In this document: piece by piece, positions 20,491-31,417 of the stretch
Layout of the letters: each line of letters opens with the position of its first letter
Position numbering within the stretch: the stretch's first letter is position 1
Assembly (NCBI GenBank): GCA_037447655.1
Contig: JBBHKE010000716.1
Location: forward strand, 64,798 to 128,797
Direction of reading: 5' to 3'
Length of the DNA stretch: 64,000 bases
DNA from: Zygnema cylindricum
Lineage: Eukaryota; Streptophyta; Zygnematophyceae; Zygnematales; Zygnemataceae
Notes under the pieces: generated by a model
Database searches by the model: none
Told to the model about the DNA's origin: nothing
The model's input: the letters and a program-made list of their open reading frames with translations, nothing else
Program-made: the position numbers and the translations under genes

Positions 20491-22101
20491 GCAAAAAACT
20501 AAACAATGTTAGGCGAATGAACAATCATATTGAAATGTGCACCCTCCCAATGCGTACACAGACACAACAAACAACAATTAAGGATCCGTGAAAATCACAA
20601 CTCACCGTAAGAGAATGCGTACAAAGACGCGACAAAATGCATATATAGATGCATTAACAATGCGTACATAGATGGAACAAAATGCATACACAGATGCATT
20701 AAACAACAATTAGGGTTACATGAAAATCACAAGAAATCCTAGGACAAATGCATAAATAATGCATAACAAACAAGTATATAAATAACAAATATAAATATTA
20801 ATATAAGAATGCATCACACATAAACAAAAGTTTTATCAAAAAATAAATGTATCATATAAATGCACGACCTAATCGACAACCCTAAATTACTACATCTTTG
20901 GTCCCTACTTTTCTTAACAAGCATTGGTGATATATTCCTAACAAAGCTCATTCCTATATATACACTTGTGAGTTGTGAACGAATCGCTGCATGTCAAGAT
21001 AACCAACGTAACTTCCACTAAGTAGTATTACACCATGAGAACGTATTACGACAAATAATCCTAACTGCAAGTGTACATCTGAGAGTCGACCAATCATAAG
21101 AGTATACTTGTCTGCAAGTTTGACACGACATACACACAAATTAAACTGCAAAAACCCTAAATGATGACCTAAATAAAAAGTGTCATAATCAATACTACAT
21201 TATTAATACACATAAGACAAGGCAATGTTGTTTCAAATATTTACACCGACTCGTCCGCAAAATCTGGTCGCTAAATGACAGCTTGCTTAGTTATTTGTGG
21301 ACAATACCACATAGTGAACCGATATCGCATATGTACGGTCCACTTAATAATATGTCATCAAAAATAATGCGATCCCTTGAATTTAACGGCGGACACCGTC
21401 CGCCCTCTAAGTGTAGCTCGAACCACTGCCGAAATTAAACCGTAATATCCAAATCTTGTCCGTATGAAACCACGTACTTCGCCGTAAATCTCACGTGCCA
21501 AATTTAAAGTACACCTGTCAAATACGACGCTTCGTACCGGCGGCCTCCCATTTAATAAATGCTGTCTGTCGCATTATGTTTCGTATGGCCGACGTACTTT
21601 TTCAAACACTTCGAATATTTCAAATCAAAATCGCGAAGCGATACACCGTCCATTTCTATTTCGCATTCCATATTTTTTGTACGTTTCTTCGCGTCACTCA
21701 ATTTGTACTTTATGTCACTTTATATTCATTCTTACAAGTACCCCCCAATCCACAAATCCATTCGAACCACCATATTACATCCTGCTACTAAGTATGCGAA
21801 CACGCGAGCGCAAACATGTACGAAAATGAATCTTCCAAAAACAACATTTCCTGGCAACTCCATCCCGTTGCAGAGCATTCTTTCAGGCCTGCTTGAGTGC
21901 CCGTACCTCGGGTGTGACTTAAGCCTGAGAGATGATGTCGTGAAGACGGACATCCTATTGGTGATATTGGCGGAGCAACCCCGAAACATCCACCCGGTAC
22001 CAATAGTGGTCTTCTACCACTTCCACAAATGATAGGGCATAAGGGTTTAACTACACATAACCTTTATGGTTATTCCCTAGGTCCTTCGTCCTCTTGAAAT
22101 T
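20491..22101. other. Intergenic, short imperfect repeats only
   Basis: 20540-20720 contains repeated words of the type AATGCGTACAYAGA, with a duplicated block (ACAACAATTA.GG, GTGAAAATCACAA) about 135 bp apart. The rest (20720-22101) shows no gene or element boundary. ORFs at 21494-22032 have no family resemblance. Confidence 0.45.
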
Positions 22102-22791
22102 CTAGTTCTGGTGGGATGGCACTCTGGCGAGGATATTGATAGGATTTATAGGTTTTCTTGTTCGCCATGCTGTTGGCCAATCCGAAGGATCCCAATAAAA
22201 GTGTTTCGCAAAGCTGAAGGCGAGGTTTGGATGTTGGGGGTCGATTGGTAGTGGGAAGAGGTAGTCGAGAATTTCTTCCCCTTTCTCACTTTCCTCGTCT
22301 GCCTCCCCTTCTTCCCGTTGTAGAACAAATACGTCATCCACGCTAGGATACTGTGTCTCAGCCCTCTTTTCTGAACTCTCCGAGGACGGCTCGTCTGTGG
22401 TGCTCTCTTTATTAGGGTCCCTCATCACTTCCTGATCAGAGGTACGCTCCTTTATCTGTGGGGGTGTCGATTCTCGTTTCAGCTCCTCCGCGTCCGAGAG
22501 TTCATGGTCTTTTTGATCCTCTTGGTCCTCCTCTTGGAGTGGGTTGTACTCGGGGTCTTGCAAATTTTCTGACCCCTCTCCTCCACTAGTTTTCGCCGGT
22601 CTTGCCTTGCTACTAGCTGTCTCTTCCGGTTTCGGCCCTGCCTCTACCTCCCTCCTTCGGTCTTCTTCTACCATGACCTCTACCGCCATTAACAATCTAT
22701 CTAGCGGGGTATATTCTTGTGCCTTACCCGTGTAAGTCTCCTCTTTTTTGGTGGTGGAGAGGATGTCGACGCCATGTATGCTGTTGTGCAA
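22102..22791 (-). CDS. Hypothetical acidic, low-complexity protein
   Basis: A 229-codon open frame, strongly Glu/Asp/Ser/Lys rich in the middle (DQKDHELSDAEELKRES). It has a less biased, Pro/Trp-containing C-terminus (HFYWDPSDWPTAWRTRKP). A second frame starting near 22757 encodes STSSPPPKKRRLTRV, a possible nuclear-localisation-like segment. No homologous family was recognised and no splice partners were found. It lies next to the LTR C start but is not its internal domain, since no primer-binding site adjoins. It may be a gene remnant, a transduplicated fragment or a genuine small gene. Confidence 0.35.
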   Translation of the reverse strand: MHNSIHGVDILSTTKKEETYTGKAQEYTPLDRLLMAVEVMVEEDRRREVEAGPKPEETASSKARPAKTSGGEGSENLQDPEYNPLQEEDQEDQKDHELSDAEELKRESTPPQIKERTSDQEVMRDPNKESTTDEPSSESSEKRAETQYPSVDDVFVLQREEGEADEESEKGEEILDYLFPLPIDPQHPNLAFSFAKHFYWDPSDWPTAWRTRKPINPINILARVPSHQN

Positions 22792-22890
22792 GATAATTCA
22801 GGTAATTCGAGAAGTGAAGATAAGTTGGTTGTGCGAAACGAGATGCTCTCTAAACTGCTTCGACAGGGTTGGTCGCGAAGGCTGATTGCG

Positions 22891-25243
22891 TGAAATTTTA
22901 TGGGCTCCATTGCCACACAGAATTCGCTGGTCCAAAAGAAGCTAATCTAGATAGTGCCGACTCCAAGTTTATATAAACCCAAATGATTGACCCCTTGACA
23001 ATCAGAACCTGAATATAACTTCACCCCTGTGTAATAACATTTTATGTGTGTTCGGATCCACCTCAGAATGCAAAGTTAGAATATGAGATTTGGACACATT
23101 AAATCACTTTGAATTTCCCTAAGAAATGCAGCCACCTAGGAAGGCAAAAACTCATAACGAGTACACCCCTGTTGAAACTCTGAGACCTCCATAAGTCCTC
23201 AGAGTGGAGAGCTTCGAAGAAGCCTCTAGGATAATCCTGACCCCTTTGTGTTTAAGCAAAAATAACTGCCACCCTGGCAGACAAAAACTCTGACCACCTT
23301 CACCCTTGTGAAGGCAAGACTCCCCTGAGTCGATAGCAAAAAGAATCTCTGAATTTGCTCCCCTGAGCAGTAAGTTATGGAGGGTCAAAGTTGACCTTTT
23401 GTACAGAAGCTCTCTGGGAGAGAGGGTCCTATCTTCTAATTTTTCTAAGTCCTATCTCTCTCACAGACTCTATCTACTGATGTACGGAACCAATCAGAAT
23501 TGAGTTCCGTACGCAAAAGTACAGCTGCTGGTGTACTTTCAGTACGGACATTGTACGACATGGCCTAAATGTCGACACATGTCAAATTCGGATTCGGTGC
23601 CATAATCTCCGGAGATTCTACAATCCAACGGAATTTCGCCTCGTGTCATCCGATGTGGCGATGGCCACAAACCGCCGAAATCTCCCTCCGCGATCTCGGC
23701 GCTAATTCCGGCCGTCCGATTAAATTCAGATTTAATCTTAGCCGTAATAAATACATGCGCGGTATTTATTTCGCTTACGAAATCAATGTGCGGTATTGAT
23801 TTCTTATCCGTACCGCAATTCGTACTTTTACACTACCATATCTATGTATCCCGTTAACAGTTATAGTTAAATGATTTATCCTACGTGTACATGTTTAAAT
23901 CATTATCGTACTATATACTATGTAAGACTACTTCTAGACTTAACGGCTAAGGCTACCGGCTATCTACTTTCTGACGACCGGCAGGTTCCACGATCAAATC
24001 CTGTCGCCGGCACATACCTTTTAGTAATTAATCCCTTGACTAATATTTATATCCCGTAAACCTCAGGATAGCCTAGGTAGCCATGGCTCTAGCTTCCTCT
24101 CCAATTTCTCAGTGACTGCGACAAGTTTGAGAGTTGGAGAGAGAAGTTAGAGGTAGACTGCCTCGGCTTCTTTATTTCTATTCAGACCTAGAAAATACTT
24201 AAAAACCATTAATTTCTACACCTGTGTAGCGTGGACTCCCTTGAGTCCGCAGCAACAAGAATCAATGAAATTGGTTAGTTATGGCTGGCCAAGGTTTGCC
24301 TTTTGTACAAATGCTCTCTGAGAGAGAGGTGGCTACCTACCTGAAATATTCTAAGTCCTAAACCCCTCTCTAAACCCGCTATTACTGAGGTACGGACCAA
24401 TCATATTACTGTATAGTACATAAAGGTATAGGTGCTGCTGTACCTTTTGTACGCCCATCGTACGACATGGCTAAAAAAGTCAACACATCTCTTATCCGGA
24501 TTCACTCTTATAATCCCCAAAAGTCTAGCTTCCAAATCTTATCTCTCCACGTGGCGCGAGGTCATGCCACGTCAGAAATACGACACTGTACAAGAAAGTA
24601 CAGGTGGCGGAGTACTTTTTGTACGGAGAGTGTACGATGTTGCGATAATGTGACATTTGTCACATCTAGATTTGATGTGTTATGTTCTGGAGATTCCGCA
24701 ACGTGAACGATGTTGCCACGTGTCATCTTGAGCAGTGACGTCCGCAAACCGCCAAATTATCCTTTCGGGTAATTGGCGCTAATCATGGGCGTCCGATTTA
24801 TTTCGGCATTTCATACGGACCGTTGAAACAAATGTGCGTACTATTTGTTTGGTCCGGTACTTAAAAGTACAATTGTTTCTGTGCCATATAAATCGTAATC
24901 CAGTTAAATGGAAAACCCTACTAAATACTATTTAAATATCTACCAAACCCATTACGTCTTAGCACTAGTCCCCAACTAAACGGATAAGGCTAACGGCTAC
25001 CTGAAAACTGACAAATGGTAGATACCAGGATCAATTGCTGGGTCCGTCATATAACCTATTGGTAAGTCTACCAAATCTACACCCTTTTTTCATAGAGAGC
25101 CTAGGCAACCATGGCTCTAGCTCCTTGTCCAGCCTTTAGTGACTACAACAAGTGTGGGGACTTGGAGAAGGGAGTTAGAGGCATACTGTCTTTGCTCTTT
25201 TTCCTATACTAAAACAAATCTAGAAAATACTCAAATATCAACA
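22891..25243 (-). repeat. LTR C, split by a solo family-A LTR
   Basis: Starts TGAAATTTTATGGGCTCCATTG, read on the plus strand like the B LTR start, and ends AAATATCAACA. It shares the landmark order of families A and B: CCTTGAGTC, AAGTTATGGCTGG, GCTCTCTGAGAGAGAG, the GTAC cluster (duplicated here, 24414-24467 and 24585-24640), a tRNA-like module near 24976-25045, and CCATGGCTCTAGC. The family-A LTR sits at 23173-24220 with its own target duplication. Unbroken length would be about 1.3 kb. Confidence 0.65.
23173..24220 (-). repeat. Solo family-A LTR with target duplication CCTGT
   Basis: A complete 1048-bp LTR from TGAAACTCTGAGACC to AATTTCTACA, flanked by CCTGT at 23168-23172 and 24221-24225. 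No internal sequence is present, so it arose by LTR-LTR recombination of a full element inserted into LTR C. Confidence 0.92.
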
Positions 25244-25815
25244 GCTTTATCCGCGAGGATTGAGGGTTTAAATGTTCGACTTTTCCAAACGTCGCAGCGT
25301 GCGAGGGTATCGCAGTGTCCAACATTTCTTAAATTGCGCAGCTGCAACGAAACCGCGGGTTCGTTGTCACCAATGTTGTGATGCACAACTGCGCCGTTGC
25401 GATTTCCTGGCAGCGCAACGATGGCGCTGCAATTCTCTAACGCCATTGCTGCTATACTGTGCTTCGATGGCTGCGCCACCATAGTGTTTTGGTCCGTTCT
25501 TATCGCCGCTGCGTTTCTTTGCCGAGTCTAAATGTTCGACTTTTCCAAACGTCGCAGCGTGCGAGGGTATCGCAGTGTCCAACATTTCTTAAATTGCGCA
25601 GCTGCAACGAAACCGCGGGTTCGTTGTCACCAATGTTGTGATGCACAACTACGCCGTTGCGATTTCCTGGCAGCGCAACGATGGCGCTGCAATTCTCTAA
25701 CGGCATTGCTGCTATACTGCGCTTCGATGGCTGCGCCACCATAGTGTTTTGGTCCGTTCTTATCGCCGCTGCGTTTCTTTGCCGAGTCCCCAAGATGATT
25801 TTGATGGTTGTGACA
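25244..25815 (-). repeat. Gypsy 3' LTR with two 260-bp tandem copies
   Basis: In sense orientation the LTR probably begins TGTCACAACC at 25815, after a short purine-rich stretch. It is cut at 25244 by LTR C. It contains a direct duplication of 260 bp (25269-25528 and 25529-25788), with only three differences noticed. The unit is GC-richer than its surroundings and open in frames on both strands, but resembles no protein. Confidence 0.7.
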
Positions 25816-25844
25816 TTTTAATTCATTCCTTTATCGCATCCTTT

Positions 25845-26015
25845 GCGATTGCCCCTCCGGTTAAGCTGAGTGTACGCACTCTACGTAAACCGGCGCATCA
25901 AATCAGGTGAATGCACATCCTTGTCGTCCACCCAAGAATCGTTCTCAACTCCGTAGCCCTTTCAACGCACCAAATATTGTGTGGAGTTAGAATTTCGAAG
26001 GCGACACGACTGAAG
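25845..26015 (-). pseudogene. Gypsy chromodomain, C-terminal part
   Basis: The minus-strand frame reads QYLVR*KGYGVENDSWV then DDKDVHSPDLMRRFT and stop. This is the second half of a chromodomain, with the usual Trp in VRWKGY replaced by a stop. Its first half (DEYEVEEIL) is at 32470-32500, across the E3 insertion. Chromodomains at the integrase end direct chromoviruses to particular chromatin. Confidence 0.85.
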
Positions 26016-27065
26016 TGTAGAAACTAATGGTTTTATTAGTATTTTCTAGGTCTGAAAAGAAATATAGAAGTCGAGGCAGTCTATCTCTAACTTCTCTCTC
26101 GAACTCTCAAACTTGTCGTAGTCACTGAGAAATTGGAGAGGAAGCTAGAGCCATGGCTACCTTGGCTATCCTGAGGTTTACGGGAATTTTATATTAGGGT
26201 TTATATATTTAATTAAAATGTATGTGCCGGCGGCAGGATTTGATCCTTGTACCTGCCGGCCGGCAGACACAATGTAGCCGGTAGCCTTAGCCGTTTCATC
26301 TAGCGGTAGTGTTACCTAGCATATAGTTTGATAATTATTTATATATGTATACAAGCGATAAACCATTTAACTAGAATTAATTACGGGATACATAGATCCA
26401 GTAATATGTAATGTACGACTTACGGTACGGACATAAATCAGTACCGCGCATTTGTTTCGTAAATGAAACAAATACCGCGCATGTATTTATTACGGCTACG
26501 ATTAAAGCCGAATTTAATCGGACGGCCGGGATTAGCGCCGAGATCGCGGAGGAAGATTTCGGCGGTTTGTGGCCATCGCCACATCGGATGACGCGTGGCA
26601 AAATTCCGTTGGATTGTGGAAACTCCGGAGATTATGGCACCGAATCCGGATTTGACATGTGTCGACATTTTGGCCATGTCGTACAATATCCGTACATAAA
26701 GTACACCGGTAGCTGTAATTTTGGGTACGGAACTGTAATCTGATTGGTTCCGTACATCAGTAGATAGAGTTTGTGAGAGAGATAGGACTTAGAAAAAAAT
26801 GGTAGATAGGACCCTCTCTCCCAGAGAGCTTCTGTACAAAAGGTCAACTTTGACCCTCCATAACTTATTGCTCAAGGGAGCAAATTCAGAGATTCTTTTT
26901 GCTATACACTCAAGGGAGTCTTGCCTTCACAGGAGTGAAGGTGGTCAGAGTTTTTGTTTGCCGGGGTGGCAGTTATTCTTGCTGAAACACAAAGGGGTCA
27001 GGGTTATCCTAGAGGCTCTTTGGAAGCTGTCCACTCTGAGGACTTATGGAGGTCTCAGAGTTTTA
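26016..27065 (+). repeat. E3 5' LTR (family A)
   Basis: Begins TGTAGAAACTAATGG and ends TCAGAGTTTTA, where the 3' LTR has TTTCA. The antisense tRNA-like module is at about 26222-26300. A 110-codon ORF occurs at 26411-26743. Confidence 0.93.
26222..26300 (-). promoter_or_regulatory. tRNA-like A/B-box module in a family-A LTR, antisense
   Basis: On the minus strand: AACGGCTAAGGCTACCGG (A-box/D-arm-like) and then, about 40 nt on, AAGGATCAAATCCTGCC (B-box/T-arm-like). The same module is at 31624-31700 (-), 33414-33488 (+), 38813-38886 (+), 23947-24020 (+) and 49706-49782 (-), always opposite to the element's coding strand. It is not a complete tRNA: acceptor and anticodon stems are absent. Confidence 0.55.
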
Positions 27066-27080
27066 GGTTATGGGCCCACC
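27066..27080 (+). promoter_or_regulatory. E3 primer-binding site, half-tRNA type
   Basis: GGTTATGGGCCCACC directly follows the LTR. It is a perfect 15-nt complement of the plant initiator tRNA-Met anticodon arm as I know that sequence. The ATG inside it is in frame with MGPPSSVPIF, the expected Gag start of this family. Confidence 0.82.
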
Positions 27081-28770
27081 CTCTAGTGTACCAATCTTTA
27101 ATGGAACTAGCTTCATATACTGGGAAATATGATGATAGGAGCTCTATGCGAAAAAAGGTTTTGGGGGATATTGAGTGGACGATTGAGGCGTCCATCAAGT
27201 CTTGGAATTCCTCCCGGGTTTAAAGAAAGCAGATTCACCAGGAAAGAGGATTCACCTTCAACGGAGGAAACAAAGGAAGGAGAGGTGGTGGACAAAGGAA
27301 AGGAGAAGGAGGCGACCACACTTATAGCAACTGGTTTAGCATTCATGTCACTTATTCCGAGGAACGAGGAGAATGATACTGAAACCTGGGACTTCAACAA
27401 TATTGCGGCAAAGCACTTCATCCTACGCCATCCCACTCAAGGACTTGCATGTCCTCATTTGCAGGTAGAGAGGGCATCCGATCTTTGGATGGCTCTCATA
27501 GAGATTTACCGAAGTGGTACGATTCAACAACAATAGTTGGCTGATCTGAAAGTTAAGGAGTATGTATACAAAGGGGGAAATATGTTGGATTTTTGCAAAT
27601 AGCTTTCTACACTCTTCATGGAGCTAGAGAGTGCGGGAAAAGTTTGTAGTGAAAAAGAAAAGGTTAACTGTTTACTAATGAAGTTACCTGATGAGTTTGA
27701 GAACATAGTCAACCGTGTGAAGGACTTGCCTGACTCAAGGTGGATATGGAACTCAATGGTAGGGATGATTCTCGTTCGAGAGAATACGATTGAGATCCGA
27801 AGGGGAGGAAAGAGTGGCCAAGCTTTGGCAACAGCGACTGACTAGAGGAAAAAGGATTCTCGGAAACCAGTCTTAAACTATGGGGGTAGGGAGCAAAAAA
27901 AACAGGCTGACGAGTTCGAACCAAGGGCTCCCAAAGGTTTATGTCATTTTTGTAAGAAACCGGGGCACTATATGGCAGAGTGCACTAAGCTAACCGAGCT
28001 TCGGTTAAAGGAGGGGCAGACCGGTGGTACCCCGAGAGGAAAGAAAAAGGCCCTTGTCACACAGGTACTTGAGGCGGAATCCGAGGACGAGGACGATGAG
28101 CTCCTTTTGGATGAGGAGTTGGAGGCGAAAACTGAGGTTGAAATTCCACGAAGGCAGAAATGTGTTTACGGTGGATTGAAAGGTGAAGCAGGCTAGATTA
28201 TAGATTCAGGTGCCTCCATGCACATGTGTAAGGATAGGCACCTGTTCAATAAGATAAGAAAGATTCCCACCGTAGAGATAGAGTACGGGGATGGGAGGAT
28301 AGTCACCACTACTCTTGTAGGATTGGTAGATGTGAAAGTGTTAGTAGAAGGAAAGACATCCATATTAACATTCTCCGATGTATTGTTTATTCCGTAGCTG
28401 AACAAAAACCTTATTTCTACATCTATATTAGATGATAAGGGTTTTTTCACTACCAGTAGGGAAGGAGTCTTTACTGCTAGTTTTGAGGAGGATGTCTATT
28501 TCATTGCTGAGAAAGGTAGCCATGGGATGTTTAGGCTGATCTTAAGTAATGAAACGAAGAAACTTTATTAAAGTGGTGTTCATGAAATTATGATGTGGCA
28601 TAAGAGGCTTGGGCATGTGAATCTAGATAAGTTAAGAGAGATGAAAAAGATGGGTGTGGTGGAAGGGATTCAGTTCAGTGAGAGTGATGATATAAGTGAT
28701 TGTAGTGGATGTGCTCAAGGTAAAGCACACAAATTACCCTTTCCTAAAACAGCCACCTATAAGGGAGAAA
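27069..28770 (+). pseudogene. E3 gag-protease, multiply interrupted
   Basis: Reads as copia Gag from the ATG inside the primer-binding site. There is an early frameshift near 27130, then MMIGALCEKRFWGI onward. In-frame stops follow at 27534, 27600, 27843, 28194, 28395 and 28569. Landmarks are zinc knuckle CHFCKKPGHYMAEC (about 27945-27985), protease IIDSGASMHMC (after the 28194 TAG) and HHCC module WHKRLGH..CSGCAQGK (28598-28720). Several TAGs stand where E5 or E4 has TGG, CAG or another sense codon, consistent with cytosine deamination. A frameshift in an A-run near 28765 separates it from the next ORF. Confidence 0.9.
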
Positions 28771-31404
28771 AAAATTCTAGATCTAGTACACACAGATATT
28801 TGGGGACCAGCTAGAGTGCCCTTACCGGGGGGGAAGAGATTTATGATGACTATGATTGATGATTGGTCTCCGTATTCCCGGGTGTATTTTTTGAAAAACA
28901 AGTCAGAAGCTCAGGATTGTTTTAGACAATATAAAGCATGGAGCGAAAAACTCCATGAAACTCCAATCAAGAGAATACGGAGTGACAATGGTGGAAAGTA
29001 TGCTTCTAACCAGTTTGAGGATTTTATGAGGGAAGATGGGGTCCAACACCAAAAGACAATTCCAGAAAACCCGGAACAGAATGGGGTGGCTGAAAGGTTA
29101 AATAGAACACTAAGTGATAGTGCTAGAAGTATGTTGTCGGATAAGAAGATAGGAAAAAGGTTTTGGGCAGAAGCAATGAACTGTGCTAATTACCTCAAAA
29201 ATAGAGTTCTTACTTCAGCTATAAAAGATCAAACACCTTATGAGAGATGGACAGGCCGGAAACCAGACTTATCTCATTTAAAGGTTTTCGGCAGTCAAGT
29301 ATTCAGTCTAGATACTGATCGGTCCAATTGGAAGCTAGATCCTAAAGGAAAACCGGGATACTTATTAGGATATGATGAGGATGTTAAAGGATATAGAGTT
29401 TATGATCTAAAAAGAGAAGATATAATCTTAGTAAAGCATCTAGTAGTTATGGATGAAGGAAAGTCTGTGGATCCCTTCAAATATACAAAGTCAGTAAAAA
29501 TCAGATTTGAGTCAGAAAATTCTGATGACTTTGAGCTTCCTAACTATCCAGGTTTTAGAGACGATGACATTCTTGCAGGAACAAATCAGACCGAAAAGGA
29601 CTCGGCTGTGATAACTCCAGTGACAACTCTACTCGAAGCGGAAGACGTGGTGGAAATTGATTCGGAATCAAGGGATAGGGGAGAAGCCGAGTTTGTTCGA
29701 AAGAATCCACGAGAACCATCTATTCCGGCCTCAGATTTTGAGGGAGGGAGGAGAAGTAGCAAAAGACTGCAAGAAAAACAGGTTAATAACAAGGTAACTA
29801 AACTATCTCATCAAGATGAACCTCAAACTTATCGAGAGGCGATGACTTGTCCAGAAAGAAACCGGTGGAAGACAGCCATCAATGAGGAGATGGCTTCAAT
29901 CATGGCAGCCGATACTTGGGAGCTGGTGGACTGTCCACCTAACCGAAAACCAATCGGTTGTAAGTGGGTTTTCAAACTGAAACTGAACCCAGATAACACA
30001 ATCGAGCGCTACAAGGCCAGATTAGTGGCAAAGGGATTTACACAAAAGGAAGGAATTGACTACGAGGAAACCTTTGCCCCGGTGGTCAGATTTCCCTCCG
30101 TCCGCATACTTCTCAGTTTAGCAGCGGCGGAAGACATGGAAGTGCACCAGATGGACATCAAAACAGCCTTTTTGCATGGAGAATTAGAAGAGGAGATCTT
30201 CATGCGACAACCCGAAGGGTTTGTGGAAGAAGGAGAGGAGAGTAAGGTATGCCGGCTGATTAAATCTCTTTATGGTTTGAAACAGGCGCCCCGACAGTGG
30301 AATAAGAAGCTTGATGAGTTTCTTACCGGTCTAGGATATATTCGGATCAGCTCAGATCACTCAATCTATGTTTTCGAAGATGAGGAAGGTTTTATATTTA
30401 TTGCAATTTATGTTGATGATTTGCTTGTTTTAAGTAAATCAATGGAAAAAATCAATAAACTGAAAACCGATCTTAAGGGGAGATTTGAAATGAAGGATAT
30501 GGGGGAAGCAAAATATATTTTGGGAATTCAAGTAGAGAGAGACCGAAAAAGAAAAATTATAAGATTGACTCAAAAGGAAGCAATAGGAAACATGCTGGAA
30601 AAATTTCAAATGGATAAAGCTAATAGTTGCACAACTCCAATGGAATTGAAGAAGGGAAGTGAGGGGAGTGAGGAAGAAGGAGTCATAGTCTTAGACGAGG
30701 AATTATCTCCTGAAGAACAGAAGTTCATGCAGACTATTCCTTACAGGCAAGTAGTGGGAAGTCTAATCTATTTCATGAATTGTACCCGGCCGGATTTAGC
30801 TGCAGCTGTAGGAGTGCTGAGTAGAAGTCTAAATGCTCCCACTAAGAAGGATTGGGAGGCAGCTAAGAGAGTCCTTAGATACTTGGTAGGAACTAGAGAT
30901 CTATGGTTGCATTTGGGTGGGGAGAATACTGACATCACTACTTGGAGTGATGCCAGTTATGGTGATGCTCCGATGAGGAGATGTACTTCTGGATATGTAT
31001 TATATGTGGGTGATGGGGCTTGCTGTTGGAGTAGCAAACAGCAAAAGGTTATTGCTCAGTCCACCATGGAGGCTGAGTATATGGCCTCTTGCTCTGCTGT
31101 AAAAGAATTGATGTGGGTCAAGTCTTTGCTTGGTGAGCTTGGTCACCTTAAGAGTGGTGTGCAGAAAATATTTTGTGATAATCAGGCAGTAATCGCTATT
31201 TCTGCCAATCCTAAACACCATTTTAAAGCCAAACACATGGACATCAGACTCAGCTTTGTTAGAGAGAAAGTAGAAAACAAAATAATCAGTTTAGAGTACA
31301 GACCAGATAGTGAGATGGTAGCAGATATGATGACCAAACCTGTGCCTTCCCCTAAGCTAATTTTTTGCAGGGAGAAGTGTGGTCTGAAATTAAAGATTGA
31401 CTAG
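28696..31404 (+). CDS. E3 integrase-reverse transcriptase-RNase H ORF
   Basis: A 902-codon open frame; its first ~25 codons overlap the previous frame out of phase and are not real Pol. Integrase core: HTDIWGP (about 32), RSDNGGKY (about 95), QNGVAERLNRT (about 125). RT: GCKWVFKLKLN (about 420), HQMDIKTAFLHGELEEEIF, LYGLKQAPRQWN and catalytic IYVDDLLVL (about 569). RNase H: YVGDGACCWSSKQQKV, STMEAEYMAS (about 790) and KHMDIRLSFVREKV. All catalytic motifs look intact, unlike the broken gag-protease upstream. Translation from its own start is doubtful, so Pol activity from this copy is unlikely. Confidence 0.93.
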   Translation: MIVVDVLKVKHTNYPFLKQPPIREKKILDLVHTDIWGPARVPLPGGKRFMMTMIDDWSPYSRVYFLKNKSEAQDCFRQYKAWSEKLHETPIKRIRSDNGGKYASNQFEDFMREDGVQHQKTIPENPEQNGVAERLNRTLSDSARSMLSDKKIGKRFWAEAMNCANYLKNRVLTSAIKDQTPYERWTGRKPDLSHLKVFGSQVFSLDTDRSNWKLDPKGKPGYLLGYDEDVKGYRVYDLKREDIILVKHLVVMDEGKSVDPFKYTKSVKIRFESENSDDFELPNYPGFRDDDILAGTNQTEKDSAVITPVTTLLEAEDVVEIDSESRDRGEAEFVRKNPREPSIPASDFEGGRRSSKRLQEKQVNNKVTKLSHQDEPQTYREAMTCPERNRWKTAINEEMASIMAADTWELVDCPPNRKPIGCKWVFKLKLNPDNTIERYKARLVAKGFTQKEGIDYEETFAPVVRFPSVRILLSLAAAEDMEVHQMDIKTAFLHGELEEEIFMRQPEGFVEEGEESKVCRLIKSLYGLKQAPRQWNKKLDEFLTGLGYIRISSDHSIYVFEDEEGFIFIAIYVDDLLVLSKSMEKINKLKTDLKGRFEMKDMGEAKYILGIQVERDRKRKIIRLTQKEAIGNMLEKFQMDKANSCTTPMELKKGSEGSEEEGVIVLDEELSPEEQKFMQTIPYRQVVGSLIYFMNCTRPDLAAAVGVLSRSLNAPTKKDWEAAKRVLRYLVGTRDLWLHLGGENTDITTWSDASYGDAPMRRCTSGYVLYVGDGACCWSSKQQKVIAQSTMEAEYMASCSAVKELMWVKSLLGELGHLKSGVQKIFCDNQAVIAISANPKHHFKAKHMDIRLSFVREKVENKIISLEYRPDSEMVADMMTKPVPSPKLIFCREKCGLKLKID

Positions 31405-31417
31405 AAAATAAGGGGAG

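Noticed and set aside
22891-25243. LTR C target duplication
   Set aside because: TTGCG before and GCTTT after do not match; the right boundary may be displaced or the flank rearranged.
25231-25793. Overlapping ORFs on both strands of the 260-bp repeats
   Set aside because: The repeats are in a gypsy LTR; open frames follow from GC content and duplication, and no protein family matches.
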